55,871 nt of DNA from an uncultured Pelagibacteraceae bacterium (lineage in GTDB: Bacteria; Pseudomonadota; Alphaproteobacteria; Pelagibacterales; AG-422-B15), in assembly GCA_902525575.1 (NCBI GenBank), contig CABZHU010000005.1:1-55871 (forward strand). The letters run 5' to 3'. A program made the position numbers and the translations under genes. This document shows positions 34,450-44,859 of this stretch, one piece after another (within the stretch, counting starts at the first letter, position 1; each line of letters starts with the position of its first letter). The notes beneath the pieces are model-generated. The model searched no databases. It was not told the DNA's origin and saw nothing but the letters and a program-made list of their open reading frames with translations.

Positions 34450-35346
34450 ATGTTAAAAAACTTAAATCCAAGTTTAGCAATAGTATTATCTACTCTGCTT
34501 TGGGGCACATGGTGGTATCCTTTGCGTTTATTAAATGAGTATGCAAGCAATAATGCGATACCACTAACATTAAGCTTTATGCTCGCTGGTTTCTTACTTT
34601 TAAGTTTTTCGCTTAAAAACTTACATTTATTTACTAAAAAAAATATAATTCTTACAATAATTGCAGCGACTGCCGGCGCGGCGGCAATGTGTCTATATAA
34701 TGAGGGACTGTTACGTGGTAACGTTGCAAGGATTTTAATATTTTTTTACCTTACGGCTGTTTGGAGCACAATTATTGAGATTGTATTTTTAAGAACTCCT
34801 TTAACCGTACATAGGGCTTTTTCTATAGCAGCTGGTTTCACAGGTCTTTTTATTATAACAGGGCTAGACAAAGGTAATATATTGCCAACTTCTCTTGCTG
34901 ATTTATTTGGCATTGCTTCTGGTTTTTTGTGGTCAGTTTGTGCAACTATAATAAGAATAAATAAGGAATTAGATGTTAATTTTGGAACTTCAATCTTCAT
35001 ACTTATAGGGGGGTTATTTGTTGTCATCGCAACTCTTTTGCCTGATGGACAAGTGCTCGCTGGTTTCGATACTGAAATATTATCTAATACTTATATAATA
35101 ATTTTAATATTTGCTTTGATTTGGTTGCTTCCTGGATATTGGCTTATTACTTACGGTCAGGATCAAGTAGATCCGGGAAGAGCTGGAATTTTACTTATGT
35201 TCGAAGTTGTTATTGGCATTATATCTGCATATCTATTAGCCAACGAAATTATTACGATGAGAGAATTTATTGGTGCGGTATTTGTTATGAGCGCTCCATT
35301 GATTGAAATTTATGCCGGAAAAAAATTATATAAATCAGTAGTTTAG
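34450..35346 (+). CDS. EamA/DMT-superfamily transporter
   Basis: 298 aa, ~10 hydrophobic segments; LLWGTWWYPLRLL, GRAGILLMFEVVIGIISAYLLANE. Confidence 0.8.
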   Translation: MLKNLNPSLAIVLSTLLWGTWWYPLRLLNEYASNNAIPLTLSFMLAGFLLLSFSLKNLHLFTKKNIILTIIAATAGAAAMCLYNEGLLRGNVARILIFFYLTAVWSTIIEIVFLRTPLTVHRAFSIAAGFTGLFIITGLDKGNILPTSLADLFGIASGFLWSVCATIIRINKELDVNFGTSIFILIGGLFVVIATLLPDGQVLAGFDTEILSNTYIIILIFALIWLLPGYWLITYGQDQVDPGRAGILLMFEVVIGIISAYLLANEIITMREFIGAVFVMSAPLIEIYAGKKLYKSVV

Positions 35347-35444
35347 TAATTTAAATATTTGAACAAAAATTATACATTTTTTACCTAGATAGAGATCATG
35401 TTATGTGTTTCAATCTGAACTAATAAAATAAATTGGAGAAAAAA

Positions 35445-36440
35445 ATGAAATTTTTTAAGAGAATTTTTTTTGCTGCAGTCTTTGCAGTAAGCTTTGGATC
35501 TCTTAGCTCGACAGCCAATGCATGCGGTACGATTACAGTTGCTGAAATGAACTGGGCATCTGCCGAAATGTTTGCGCATGTTGATAAGATGATTCTTGAA
35601 AACGGATATGGTTGCGATGTTGAATTAGTTCCAGGTGATACTATGCCAACTGCGACATCCATGATGGAGAAAGGTGAGCCTGACGTTGCTCCTGAATTAT
35701 GGATAAATGCTGTAAGAGTTGCACTCGACGCAGCAACTAGCGAAGGAAGATTACATTACGCTGCAGAAGTTTTATCTGACACAGGAGAAGAAGGTTGGTG
35801 GATCCCTCAATACATGGCTGATGCTAACCCTGACATACAAACCGTATATGACGTACTAGAACGTCCTGAACTATTTCCTCACCCTGAAGGAGGTAACGGC
35901 GCAATCTATACCTGTCCATCAGGTTGGAATTGTCAAATAAGCACGGGTAATTTGTTTAATGCATATGGAATGGAGGCCAAAGGTTTTAGGCTAGTAGATC
36001 CTGGTTCTGGTGGCGCGCTTGCAGGTGCAATAGCTGAAGCTTATAACAAAGGTGAGGGATGGCTTGGATACTACTGGGCTCCAACAGCTGTACTCGGAAA
36101 ATATCCAATGAAAAAACTTAGCTTTGGAGTAGAGCACAGTAAAGAAGAGTGGGATACTTGTACTTCTCAAGAAGGATGTGCGAACCCACAACCTAATGCA
36201 TGGGTCGTATCTGAAGTTTATACAGTTGTGACCGACAACTTCAAAAATGAGTCATCAACGGGTATGGAATATATCTCAAAGAGAGCACTTCCAAACTCAA
36301 CTGTAAATGCCTTGCTTGCTTGGAAAGATGATAATCAGGCAACTGGTGAAGATACTGCAATTTACTTCTTAGAAAATTACACTGAATGGCATGACTGGGT
36401 AGACAGTAGCGCACGTTCAAAAGTAGAAGCAGCTTTATAA
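35445..36440 (+). CDS. proX: glycine betaine/carnitine-type ABC transporter substrate-binding protein
   Basis: Signal peptide MKFFKRIFFAAVFAVSFGSLSSTANA; OpuAC-like (AEMNWASAEMFAHVDKMILENGYGCDVELVPGDTMP); ATG 35445 after GGAG. Confidence 0.85.
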   Translation: MKFFKRIFFAAVFAVSFGSLSSTANACGTITVAEMNWASAEMFAHVDKMILENGYGCDVELVPGDTMPTATSMMEKGEPDVAPELWINAVRVALDAATSEGRLHYAAEVLSDTGEEGWWIPQYMADANPDIQTVYDVLERPELFPHPEGGNGAIYTCPSGWNCQISTGNLFNAYGMEAKGFRLVDPGSGGALAGAIAEAYNKGEGWLGYYWAPTAVLGKYPMKKLSFGVEHSKEEWDTCTSQEGCANPQPNAWVVSEVYTVVTDNFKNESSTGMEYISKRALPNSTVNALLAWKDDNQATGEDTAIYFLENYTEWHDWVDSSARSKVEAAL

Positions 36441-36451
36441 AAAATAATATT

Positions 36452-36472
36452 GCGGGCTAGTAATTAGCCCGC
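36452..36472 (+). terminator. intergenic stem-loop between proX and proW (possible attenuator/mRNA 3' stabiliser)
   Basis: Perfect 8-bp stem GCGGGCTA/TAGCCCGC with 5-nt loop GTAAT. Confidence 0.65.
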
Positions 36473-36482
36473 ATTATATTCA

Positions 36483-37379
36483 ATGAATTTATCAGAATTT
36501 TTTATCACTTTTCCTGAAATGAGTAAGGAAAGTCTTCGAATTTTTAAAAAATCCATAGATGGGGCTTATAGAAACTTTTCGAGAGAATATGGTGATACAA
36601 TTGAAGCTGTATTTGATCCAGTATTATATTTTTTAGTTTGGTTTGAAAAACTATTACAAACCTCACCTTGGCCATTAGTAATTTTAGTAATTCTTATATT
36701 AGTTTATTTGGGTAGTAGAAGTATCAATTTAACAATTGGATCATTATTTGCACTACTTCTTATAGGTTACTTCGGTATGTGGGAAGATACAATGTCAACT
36801 GTCAGTATCATTGGTGTATGTACGTTTATGTCTATAGGACTTGGTATACCAATTGGTATTGCAATGTCTAACTCTGACCGGGCTCGAGCAGCCATTACCC
36901 CTATTCTTGATGTGATGCAAACTATGCCTTCATTTGTATATTTGATTCCAGTTGTAATGCTTTTAGGAATTGGAAAAATCCCAGGTTTACTTGCAGTTAT
37001 TATTTATGCCATCCCCCCCATTATTAGATTAACTGACTTAGGAATTAGAGAAGTTGATAAGGAAGTTCTTGAAGCAGCAGATGCTTTTGGAGCAAATAAG
37101 AGGCAAAAATTATTTAGAGTTCAACTGCCACTTGCTTTACCAACTATATTTGCTGGAATAAACCAAACTATAATGATGGCACTAGCAATGGTTGTCATAG
37201 CTTCTATGATTGGAGTTAAGGGCCTTGGCCAGCCAGTATTAAAGGCAATTACCAACCAGTATTTTACGATGGGATTACTTAATGGACTTGCTATTGTCGC
37301 GTTAGCAATAATATTTGATCGAGTATCTCAATCTTTCGGAAAAAGATTACAACAACATAGGTCAGGCTCTCGTGAATAA
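36483..37379 (+). CDS. proW: ProW-type ABC transporter permease
   Basis: Permease motif EAADAFGANKRQKLFRVQLPLALPTIFAGINQTIMMALAMVVIASMIG. Confidence 0.92.
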   Translation: MNLSEFFITFPEMSKESLRIFKKSIDGAYRNFSREYGDTIEAVFDPVLYFLVWFEKLLQTSPWPLVILVILILVYLGSRSINLTIGSLFALLLIGYFGMWEDTMSTVSIIGVCTFMSIGLGIPIGIAMSNSDRARAAITPILDVMQTMPSFVYLIPVVMLLGIGKIPGLLAVIIYAIPPIIRLTDLGIREVDKEVLEAADAFGANKRQKLFRVQLPLALPTIFAGINQTIMMALAMVVIASMIGVKGLGQPVLKAITNQYFTMGLLNGLAIVALAIIFDRVSQSFGKRLQQHRSGSRE

Positions 37380-38388
37380 GACAAAGATAAAAATATCCAA
37401 CCTTTATAAAATTTTTGGCAACAACTCTAAAAAATATATTTCAAACGTGCGAGAAGGTATGTCAAAAGATGAATTACTTACGAAATATAATCATGTATTA
37501 GGGTTGGATGACATAAATTTGAATGTTGCAGAACAATCTATACAGGTAGTTATGGGTTTATCTGGGTCAGGCAAGTCAACATTAATAAGACATATAAATA
37601 GATTAATTGAACCAACAGAGGGAAGTGTATTAGTTGATGATCAAGATATTACAAAACTTAATAAATCTGAACTACTTGAATTCAGAAGAAATCGAACTGG
37701 AATGGTCTTTCAGAGGTTCGCTCTTTTTCCTCATCATAATATTATTGATAATGTTAAATTTGGTCTCAGCATAAAAAATATAGATAAAGCAGAATCCAAT
37801 GAGAAAGCAATGTTCTGGATTGATAAAGTAGGTTTAAATGGGTTTGAGTATAAATTTCCTAACCAGTTATCAGGAGGGATGCAACAGAGGGTTGGTTTAG
37901 CAAGAGCACTTGCAACTGATCCAGATATTTTATTGATGGACGAGGCTTTTAGTGCTCTTGACCCGTTAATCAGAACAGATATGCAAGACCAGTTATTAGA
38001 ATTACAAAAAAATTTAAGAAAAACTATTATGTTTATAACCCATGATCTTGATGAGGCCTTAAAATTAGGTGATCGTATTTCAATACTTAACGGCGGAAAA
38101 CTTGTTCAAGATGGTACTGCTGAGGCCATATTACTGAGTCCAGCTGATGAGTACGTCAAAAACTTTGTCAAAGACGTAAATCGAGCTAAGGTTTTAAAAA
38201 TAAAATCAATAATGAATTTTTCGGGAGTACAAAATAATTCTGATATTTCTGTAAAAGTAGAGGACAATATAGAAAGCTGTTTGCCAAAAATACTTGAAAG
38301 TGAGCATGAATTAAATGTATTTGATAATAACAATAAATTTGTCGGCTCAATATCAAGAAATAACGTTGCAGATATCCTTAAAAATTAG
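37372..38388 (+). CDS. proV: ProV-type ABC transporter ATPase (likely GTG start)
   Basis: VNKTKIKISNLYKIFG; GLSGSGKST; LSGGMQQRVGLARALA; C-terminal CBS-like region. Confidence 0.92.
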   Translation: MNKTKIKISNLYKIFGNNSKKYISNVREGMSKDELLTKYNHVLGLDDINLNVAEQSIQVVMGLSGSGKSTLIRHINRLIEPTEGSVLVDDQDITKLNKSELLEFRRNRTGMVFQRFALFPHHNIIDNVKFGLSIKNIDKAESNEKAMFWIDKVGLNGFEYKFPNQLSGGMQQRVGLARALATDPDILLMDEAFSALDPLIRTDMQDQLLELQKNLRKTIMFITHDLDEALKLGDRISILNGGKLVQDGTAEAILLSPADEYVKNFVKDVNRAKVLKIKSIMNFSGVQNNSDISVKVEDNIESCLPKILESEHELNVFDNNNKFVGSISRNNVADILKN

Positions 38389-39527
38389 GGCTTTAAATTA
38401 TTCAAATAATTTAGTCTTCCTATTATTTCATCTCGATCGATATAATATCCCTGGAGGTGTCTTTCACCTGAATTAGCATCGTATTCTTTTCGACCGTGAA
38501 GTACCCGTCTATTATTAAAACTAAATATATCCCCAGCTTTCAGTCTGAAATTTATTTCAAACTTGGGATCGTGAAGTAAGGCGATTAGTTTTCGATAAGC
38601 TTCATAAAACTTGTCCATTTGGTCAGGGTTACAATCCATAACTCCCATATAAGCAACACTAAATCTTATCTCGTTAAAATCATTATTATGATCTAAAGAA
38701 AATAGAGGCTTATGCATTACCCTTATGGCATTTGAAGTATAATCTCTATTTACAAATTTAACAGGCGTCTCTAGGAGAGTTTCAAAATATTCAGTGAAAT
38801 TTTCTTTCATATAATTGGCAACGTTAAATCCATCCACTGCAACAGACTCACCTCCAGATGCATTGTTGATTAGACAATGTAAGAATTGATATCCTGGTGC
38901 TATTTCATAGTATGGAAGATCTAAATGGTTCCTTAATGCAGCTGCGGTATAAGCTGAATTGTTAGGATTAGGAATATCAATAACTTCAAAAGGTGTTTTA
39001 AAAAATGTTTCTCTATGGTGACTAATATTAGCAATTACATCAAAACCAGATTCCTTATCCGTAGGTGCGTTTTTAACAATAGAAATACCTTTGTAATGAA
39101 GCTGCTCAAGCCACTTTTTAATTCCATCATCCCCACTAATAATTTCTTTATAGTCTATTTGAATGTCTTCAAAATTAGTTTCTATACTATGATCCCATAG
39201 AAAATATGGGGTAATATATTTTTTCTTACTTTTAAGTGTATAGCAATTATGTCTTAGCCAATCGCTATCATAGTAGCTCGTATGATCACCTTCACTCCAT
39301 TCAATCTCAAGTGCCCCTTTATCATTTATCTTATAAGACTTTGGGTGAATATCATCTGTAACTGTTAACAGGTTGAAAGTTCTCTCTCTTGCGGTTGGAT
39401 GAACTTCTGATGGACAATTATCTCTTAGCCATAAAAAATTAAATTTACTTTGTTCACCATCGCTCCAATCAACTAGTATTGATTTTTCATTCCGTTTCAA
39501 TGATGATATAGATGGGTTTTGAATCAT
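38385..39527 (-). CDS. gamma-butyrobetaine dioxygenase-like 2OG-Fe(II) oxygenase (BBOX/TauD family)
   Basis: N-terminal DUF971-like WLRDNCPSEVHPTARERTFN; Fe ligands NHLDLPYYEIAPGYQFLHC and RRVLHGRKEYD. Confidence 0.85.
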   Translation of the reverse strand: MIQNPSISSLKRNEKSILVDWSDGEQSKFNFLWLRDNCPSEVHPTARERTFNLLTVTDDIHPKSYKINDKGALEIEWSEGDHTSYYDSDWLRHNCYTLKSKKKYITPYFLWDHSIETNFEDIQIDYKEIISGDDGIKKWLEQLHYKGISIVKNAPTDKESGFDVIANISHHRETFFKTPFEVIDIPNPNNSAYTAAALRNHLDLPYYEIAPGYQFLHCLINNASGGESVAVDGFNVANYMKENFTEYFETLLETPVKFVNRDYTSNAIRVMHKPLFSLDHNNDFNEIRFSVAYMGVMDCNPDQMDKFYEAYRKLIALLHDPKFEINFRLKAGDIFSFNNRRVLHGRKEYDANSGERHLQGYYIDRDEIIGRLNYLNNLKP

Positions 39528-39530
39528 AGT

Positions 39531-40502
39531 TTATGTAAATTTGTTATATTTTTTGTCCCAATTTGGAAACTTATCCTTTTGATTTTTATTTAAAGTTTTC
39601 ATAATTTCAATCAAAAATAAATCTCTTTGTTCCTCAAGCTCTTTGATACTAAATTTCCCAGCCTGTTTTTTCGTGCCAGAAATCATTGATTTTTTAAGCT
39701 TATTTGATAATTCAGGTGCTTTCAATTTAGTCCAAGGCAGCTTTAGAGCAGGACCAAACTGTTCTAGCATATGTTTCATTCCCGTTTCTCCACCAGCTAA
39801 ATGAAATGTTAAACATACTCCCATAAAGGCCCATCTTAATCCAGGCCCGTACACAATAGCGTCATCAACTTCTTCAGTTGATGCCACGCCATCATTTATT
39901 ATATGCAAGGCCTCACGCCATAAAGCTTCTTGAAGTCTATCTGAAATGTATCCTTCTATCTCTCTTCGAACAACAAGGGGTCGCATTCCAATATGCTCAT
40001 ATCTTTTTTTTAATTTTTTTACATTTGTATGACTAGTCTTTTTACCAGCTACAATCTCAACAAGTGGTAACAAGTATACTGGATTAAATGGATGTCCAAT
40101 TAGTACCCTTTCAGGAAATTTACATGTAGATTGAATTTTTGATGGTAGTAATCCAGAGGAACTGGATGCAATTATAATATTTTTTGGAATGATATTATCA
40201 ATTCTTTTTAGAATATTTTTTTTAATTTTTTCATTTTCAGGTGCGTTTTCTTGAACAAAGGTTGTTTCATATAAAGCGTCATTAAGGTTAGTAAAAACTT
40301 TAAGTTTCTTCAATGAAGCATTTTTATTTAAACCTATCTTTTTAAGACTTTTGAATGCAAAACGAATATTTTTTTTTAATTTCTCAAGTGAGTCAATATT
40401 TGGGTCATAAGCTTTAACAATATAGCCTTTAGCAAGAAATCGTACCGCCCATCCAGCACCAATTACACCTGTTCCAATAATCGAAACAATTTTTTTTTTC
40501 AA
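39531..40502 (-). CDS. 3-hydroxyacyl-CoA dehydrogenase family, probable L-carnitine dehydrogenase
   Basis: [41 protein letters not shown]; between BBOX-like and BKACE genes. Confidence 0.8.
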   Translation of the reverse strand: MKKKIVSIIGTGVIGAGWAVRFLAKGYIVKAYDPNIDSLEKLKKNIRFAFKSLKKIGLNKNASLKKLKVFTNLNDALYETTFVQENAPENEKIKKNILKRIDNIIPKNIIIASSSSGLLPSKIQSTCKFPERVLIGHPFNPVYLLPLVEIVAGKKTSHTNVKKLKKRYEHIGMRPLVVRREIEGYISDRLQEALWREALHIINDGVASTEEVDDAIVYGPGLRWAFMGVCLTFHLAGGETGMKHMLEQFGPALKLPWTKLKAPELSNKLKKSMISGTKKQAGKFSIKELEEQRDLFLIEIMKTLNKNQKDKFPNWDKKYNKFT

Positions 40503-41383
40503 CTTTTTAATCCAAGATGTATTCTTGCTTCATCAGGACCCATTACATTTGAGCCTAAATTATTAATTATTTTAGTGGCTTTTTCAACAAGTGATCCATT
40601 TGTAGCATAAACACCTTTTTCTAAATAAAGATTATCTTCAAGTCCAACTCTAACATTGCCTCCTAATAAAACAGCTTGTGCTACCATCGGCATTTGATTA
40701 ATTCCGATTCCAAATGCGCCCCAGTTACTTCCTTTAGGTATCATATCAACCATATTTTTCATTGAACCAGTTGTTGCAGGGGCACCGTAGGGTATACCTA
40801 GACAAATTTGAAACAATGATGGCTGATCTAGTAAGCCTTCTTCTAACATCTGATTTGCAAACCATAAATGACCTGTATCAAAGACTTCAAGTTCTGGTTT
40901 AATTCCTAATTCTTGAATTCTCTTTGCACCTATTCTTAGTTGTTCAGGGGTTCCAACATAGATCATATTTCCATCACCAAAATTTAGAGTACCGCAATCT
41001 AAGGAACATATATCAGGAAGTAGTTCTTCAACATGACTCAGTCTTTCAAGTGCATTTACAAAATCTGTATTAGAACCAAAGTTTAATAAATCATCTTCTG
41101 GACCAATTTCTATATCTCCTCCCATTCCACTTGTGAGATTAATTATCACATTAGTCCCACTATCTTTAATTCGGCTAACTACTTCTTTGTAAAGCTCATT
41201 ATCTCGAGATCCCTTTCCAGTTTCAGGATTTCTAACATGAATATGGGCTATAGCGGCTCCAGCATTAGCAGCCTCAATAGATGCATCAGCTATTTGTTGA
41301 GGAGTAACAGGAATATTAGGATGCTTTCCAACAGAGTCCCCTGATCCGGTAACTGCACAAGAAATGATAACATTTTTATTCAT
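40499..41383 (-). CDS. beta-keto acid cleavage enzyme (BKACE/DUF849), probable 3-dehydrocarnitine:acetyl-CoA trimethylamine transferase-type
   Basis: [55 protein letters not shown]; start placed at 41383. Confidence 0.87.
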   Translation of the reverse strand: MNKNVIISCAVTGSGDSVGKHPNIPVTPQQIADASIEAANAGAAIAHIHVRNPETGKGSRDNELYKEVVSRIKDSGTNVIINLTSGMGGDIEIGPEDDLLNFGSNTDFVNALERLSHVEELLPDICSLDCGTLNFGDGNMIYVGTPEQLRIGAKRIQELGIKPELEVFDTGHLWFANQMLEEGLLDQPSLFQICLGIPYGAPATTGSMKNMVDMIPKGSNWGAFGIGINQMPMVAQAVLLGGNVRVGLEDNLYLEKGVYATNGSLVEKATKIINNLGSNVMGPDEARIHLGLKS

Positions 41384-41452
41384 AAGATAATGAAGGTACA
41401 ATATTAAAATGAATTTACAATTTGAATAGTATAGTATGTAATAAAAAACAAA

Positions 41453-42877
41453 ATGGAAAATCTTCAAAAATTTTATATTAACGGTAAATGGGTAAAACCC
41501 AATTCAACTAATACAATGGCGGTTCTCAACCCCGCAACCGAAGATTTGATAGGTGAGATAATTCTTGGTAATTCCACAGATGTAGATATGGCTGTGAGTG
41601 CTGCAAAAAATGCATTTAATACCTTTTCTAAAACTTCAAAGAATGATCGTTTAGAATTACTAAATAAAATTCGGCAGATCTCTGAAAAAAGATTTGAAGA
41701 TCTTGCTAATGCGATGACATCAGAAATGGGAGCTCCTCATAGAATGGCTCGAGATGCACAGGCAGATGCTGCTATAGGACATTTGGATGGTTTTATTGAT
41801 GCGTTAAAGAAGCATGAAGAAAAAATTGTTCTTTCCAATTCGGATGTACTTTTAAAAGAGCCAATAGGAGTTTGTGGTTTAATTACTCCTTGGAACTGGC
41901 CCATTAATCAAATAACATTGAAAGTCCTTCCAGTTATTGCGACAGGATGCACATGTATCTTAAAGCCATCTGAGCATACACCTTTATCAGCGATGGTTTA
42001 CGCTGAAATTCTTGATGAGGCTGGAGTTCCTGATGGCGTATTTAATTTAGTACATGGAGATGGAGAAGGAGTAGGAGTGTCGATGTCTCGGCATCCAGAT
42101 ATAGAAATGATGTCTTTTACTGGTTCAAAAAGAGGAGGTAAGTCAGTTACTATTGAGTCTGCTGACACCGTAAAAAAAGTTACATTAGAATTAGGCGGTA
42201 AATCACCAAACATTGTATTTGCGGATTGTGATTTAGAGGAAAAGGTAAAAGCTTCAGTAAATGAATGTATGTTTAATACAGGACAATCTTGTGATGCTCC
42301 TACAAGGTTACTGGTAGAAAAAAAATGCTACGATGAGGTAGTTGATATTGCAAAAAAAACTGCTGAAGAAATTAAGGTAGGTGATCCAACACTAGATGGT
42401 GATCATCTCGGACCACTCTTTGATAAAATACAATTTGATCGGGTTCAAAATATGATTCAAGTTGGTATTGATGAGGGGGCAAAATTACTAGCAGGGGGCC
42501 TTGGAAAGCCTGATGGTCATGAAAAAGGATGGTTTGTAAAGCCAACAATTTTTTCTGATGTAAATAATAATATGAGAGTTGCTCAAGAAGAAATATTTGG
42601 TCCAGTACTAGTGATAATCCCTTTTGATGATGAGGATGAGGCAATCAGAATAGCGAATGATACTCCTTATGGTCTTGCTGCCTATCTACAAACGGGAGAT
42701 AAAGAAAGAGCTGAACGTGTCTCAAGGCAATTAAGAGCAGGCGGTGTTCATATTAATGGCGGTGGTTATAATTATGGTTCACCTTTTGGAGGATATAAAG
42801 AATCTGGTAATGGCCGAGAAGGTGGAGACATGGGGCTAGAAGATTACCTTGAAACTAAAGCACTTCACATTGCTTAA
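41453..42877 (+). CDS. aldehyde dehydrogenase family protein
   Basis: [49 protein letters not shown]. Confidence 0.93.
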   Translation: MENLQKFYINGKWVKPNSTNTMAVLNPATEDLIGEIILGNSTDVDMAVSAAKNAFNTFSKTSKNDRLELLNKIRQISEKRFEDLANAMTSEMGAPHRMARDAQADAAIGHLDGFIDALKKHEEKIVLSNSDVLLKEPIGVCGLITPWNWPINQITLKVLPVIATGCTCILKPSEHTPLSAMVYAEILDEAGVPDGVFNLVHGDGEGVGVSMSRHPDIEMMSFTGSKRGGKSVTIESADTVKKVTLELGGKSPNIVFADCDLEEKVKASVNECMFNTGQSCDAPTRLLVEKKCYDEVVDIAKKTAEEIKVGDPTLDGDHLGPLFDKIQFDRVQNMIQVGIDEGAKLLAGGLGKPDGHEKGWFVKPTIFSDVNNNMRVAQEEIFGPVLVIIPFDDEDEAIRIANDTPYGLAAYLQTGDKERAERVSRQLRAGGVHINGGGYNYGSPFGGYKESGNGREGGDMGLEDYLETKALHIA

Positions 42878-42898
42878 GAAATAATAAAATTTTACGAT

Positions 42899-44845
42899 AT
42901 GCCAAGGTTGCTTTGGAGTCCATCTAATGAAAGAGTAAAAAAAACAAACCTATATAATTATTTTCTTTTCTTAGAAGAAAAAACCAAAATTCAATTTAGT
43001 TTTGATTATAGTAAAATCTGGTCCTGGAGCATTAGTCATCCTGCTGAATTTTGGTTAAGCTTAATAGATTATTTGGACATACAGTACAAAGGAAGCTCTA
43101 GCCCAGTTATTGAAAAGGATAAATTTATATACAATCAAGAATTTTTTAAAAATATTAAAGTTAATTATGCCGAAAATATTTTATCTAATCTTAACTCATG
43201 CCCGATTACCTTTATCAATGAACTTGGTTTCAAAAAAAGTTATTATAAGGAAGATTTAGTATCAAAAACGTCAATATTAGCTAACTATTTTAGATCCATA
43301 GGGGTTAAAAAAGGAGATCGGATTACGGCTGTTGCGGTAAATAGTGCTGAGACACTAATTGCATTTTTAGCGGTGAACTCTATCGGGGCGATCTGGTCAT
43401 CTTGCTCACCAGATTTTGGCGAGGCAGCTATTTTAGATCGTTTTAACCAAATAAAACCAAAGATATTGTTATATTCTAAAATTTATTTATATGGTGGAAA
43501 AAAATTTGATATTGAAACGAAAATAAAAAATGTAATTAATAATATCAAAACACTCGAACATACCATTTGTATTAATTATCCAGACAAGAAACTGGATAAA
43601 GGAATAGATGAAATAAGTTTAAATTCAATCTTTCAAAAAGAAACTTATCAAAAAAAAATTATTTTCGAAGAAAACTCATTTAATGACCCAATGTATATTC
43701 TTTATTCTAGTGGAACAACTGGTAAACCTAAATGCATAGTTCATAATACTGGTGGACCACTTCTACAACATGCAAAGGAGCAACAGCTTCACTGTGATCT
43801 TAAAATAGGTGACAAATTATTTTATTATACAACCTGTGGATGGATGATGTGGAATTGGCTTATTACAGGTTTAGCGTCAGGAGTTTCATTAGTGCTTTAT
43901 GATGGATCCCCATTTTATCCAGAGAAAGAAACCCTTTTTCAAATTGCTGAAGAAGAAGAAATAACGTGCTTTGGAACAAGTGCAAAATTTATTGATGCTT
44001 TAAGAAATGATAAGGTAAATATTCTAGAAAAATATAATTTAGGTAAACTTCAATCAATATTAAGCACAGGTTCACCACTTATAAGTGAGAGTTTTGAGTA
44101 TGTGTACGAATTCATTAAAAAAGATATACATCTGGCGTCTATCAGTGGAGGGACAGACATTGTTTCTTGCTTTGTTGGCGGCAATCCAATGTTGCCAGTT
44201 TACTCTGGCGAAATACAAAGTAAGTGTCTTGGGGTAGATGTAGATGTTCTTGATGAAAAAGGTCAGGGCACGCTTCAAAAAGGTGAGCTGGTATGTAAAT
44301 CACCGCTTCCATCTATGCCGATTGGATTTTGGGATGACTTAAATAAAGAGAAATATATAAAATCATACTTTTCAAAATTTAAGAATGTATGGACACAAGG
44401 TGATTACGCTAAAATATCTCAAAATAATGGAATAGTCATTTATGGACGGTCAGACTCAACATTAAATCCTGGTGGAATTAGAATTGGAACTGCCGAAATA
44501 TATAGGTCTGTCGAGCAAATAGATGAAATTGTTGAGTCTATTGTAGTAGGCCAGTCTTGGAACAACGACACAAGGATTATTTTATTTGTGAAACTTCAAA
44601 ACGATATTGAACTTGATCAAGTTATTATTGATAGAATTAAAAATAATATTAGGTCTTCTAATTCTATAAGACATGTTCCTGCAAAAATTATTAAAGTAAG
44701 TGATATACCTAGAACAAGAAGTGGCAAAATAGCAGAAATTACTGTGAGAGATATAATCAATGGCATGAATATAAAGAATTTAGAGGCTTTAGCCAATCCT
44801 GCTTGTTTATCGGAATATGAAAATATTGAAGAATTAAAAAATTAG
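42899..44845 (+). CDS. acetoacetyl-CoA synthetase (acetoacetate-CoA ligase)
   Basis: 648 aa ANL enzyme; MPRLLWSPSNERVKKTNLYNYF; YSSGTTGKPKCIVHNTGGPLLQHAKEQQLHCDLK. Confidence 0.9.
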   Translation: MPRLLWSPSNERVKKTNLYNYFLFLEEKTKIQFSFDYSKIWSWSISHPAEFWLSLIDYLDIQYKGSSSPVIEKDKFIYNQEFFKNIKVNYAENILSNLNSCPITFINELGFKKSYYKEDLVSKTSILANYFRSIGVKKGDRITAVAVNSAETLIAFLAVNSIGAIWSSCSPDFGEAAILDRFNQIKPKILLYSKIYLYGGKKFDIETKIKNVINNIKTLEHTICINYPDKKLDKGIDEISLNSIFQKETYQKKIIFEENSFNDPMYILYSSGTTGKPKCIVHNTGGPLLQHAKEQQLHCDLKIGDKLFYYTTCGWMMWNWLITGLASGVSLVLYDGSPFYPEKETLFQIAEEEEITCFGTSAKFIDALRNDKVNILEKYNLGKLQSILSTGSPLISESFEYVYEFIKKDIHLASISGGTDIVSCFVGGNPMLPVYSGEIQSKCLGVDVDVLDEKGQGTLQKGELVCKSPLPSMPIGFWDDLNKEKYIKSYFSKFKNVWTQGDYAKISQNNGIVIYGRSDSTLNPGGIRIGTAEIYRSVEQIDEIVESIVVGQSWNNDTRIILFVKLQNDIELDQVIIDRIKNNIRSSNSIRHVPAKIIKVSDIPRTRSGKIAEITVRDIINGMNIKNLEALANPACLSEYENIEELKN

Positions 44846-44859
44846 TTTTATATTTTTTT

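Noticed and set aside
35121-35306. Out-of-frame ORF within the EamA transporter
   Set aside because: No family resemblance and fully nested in a better-supported CDS
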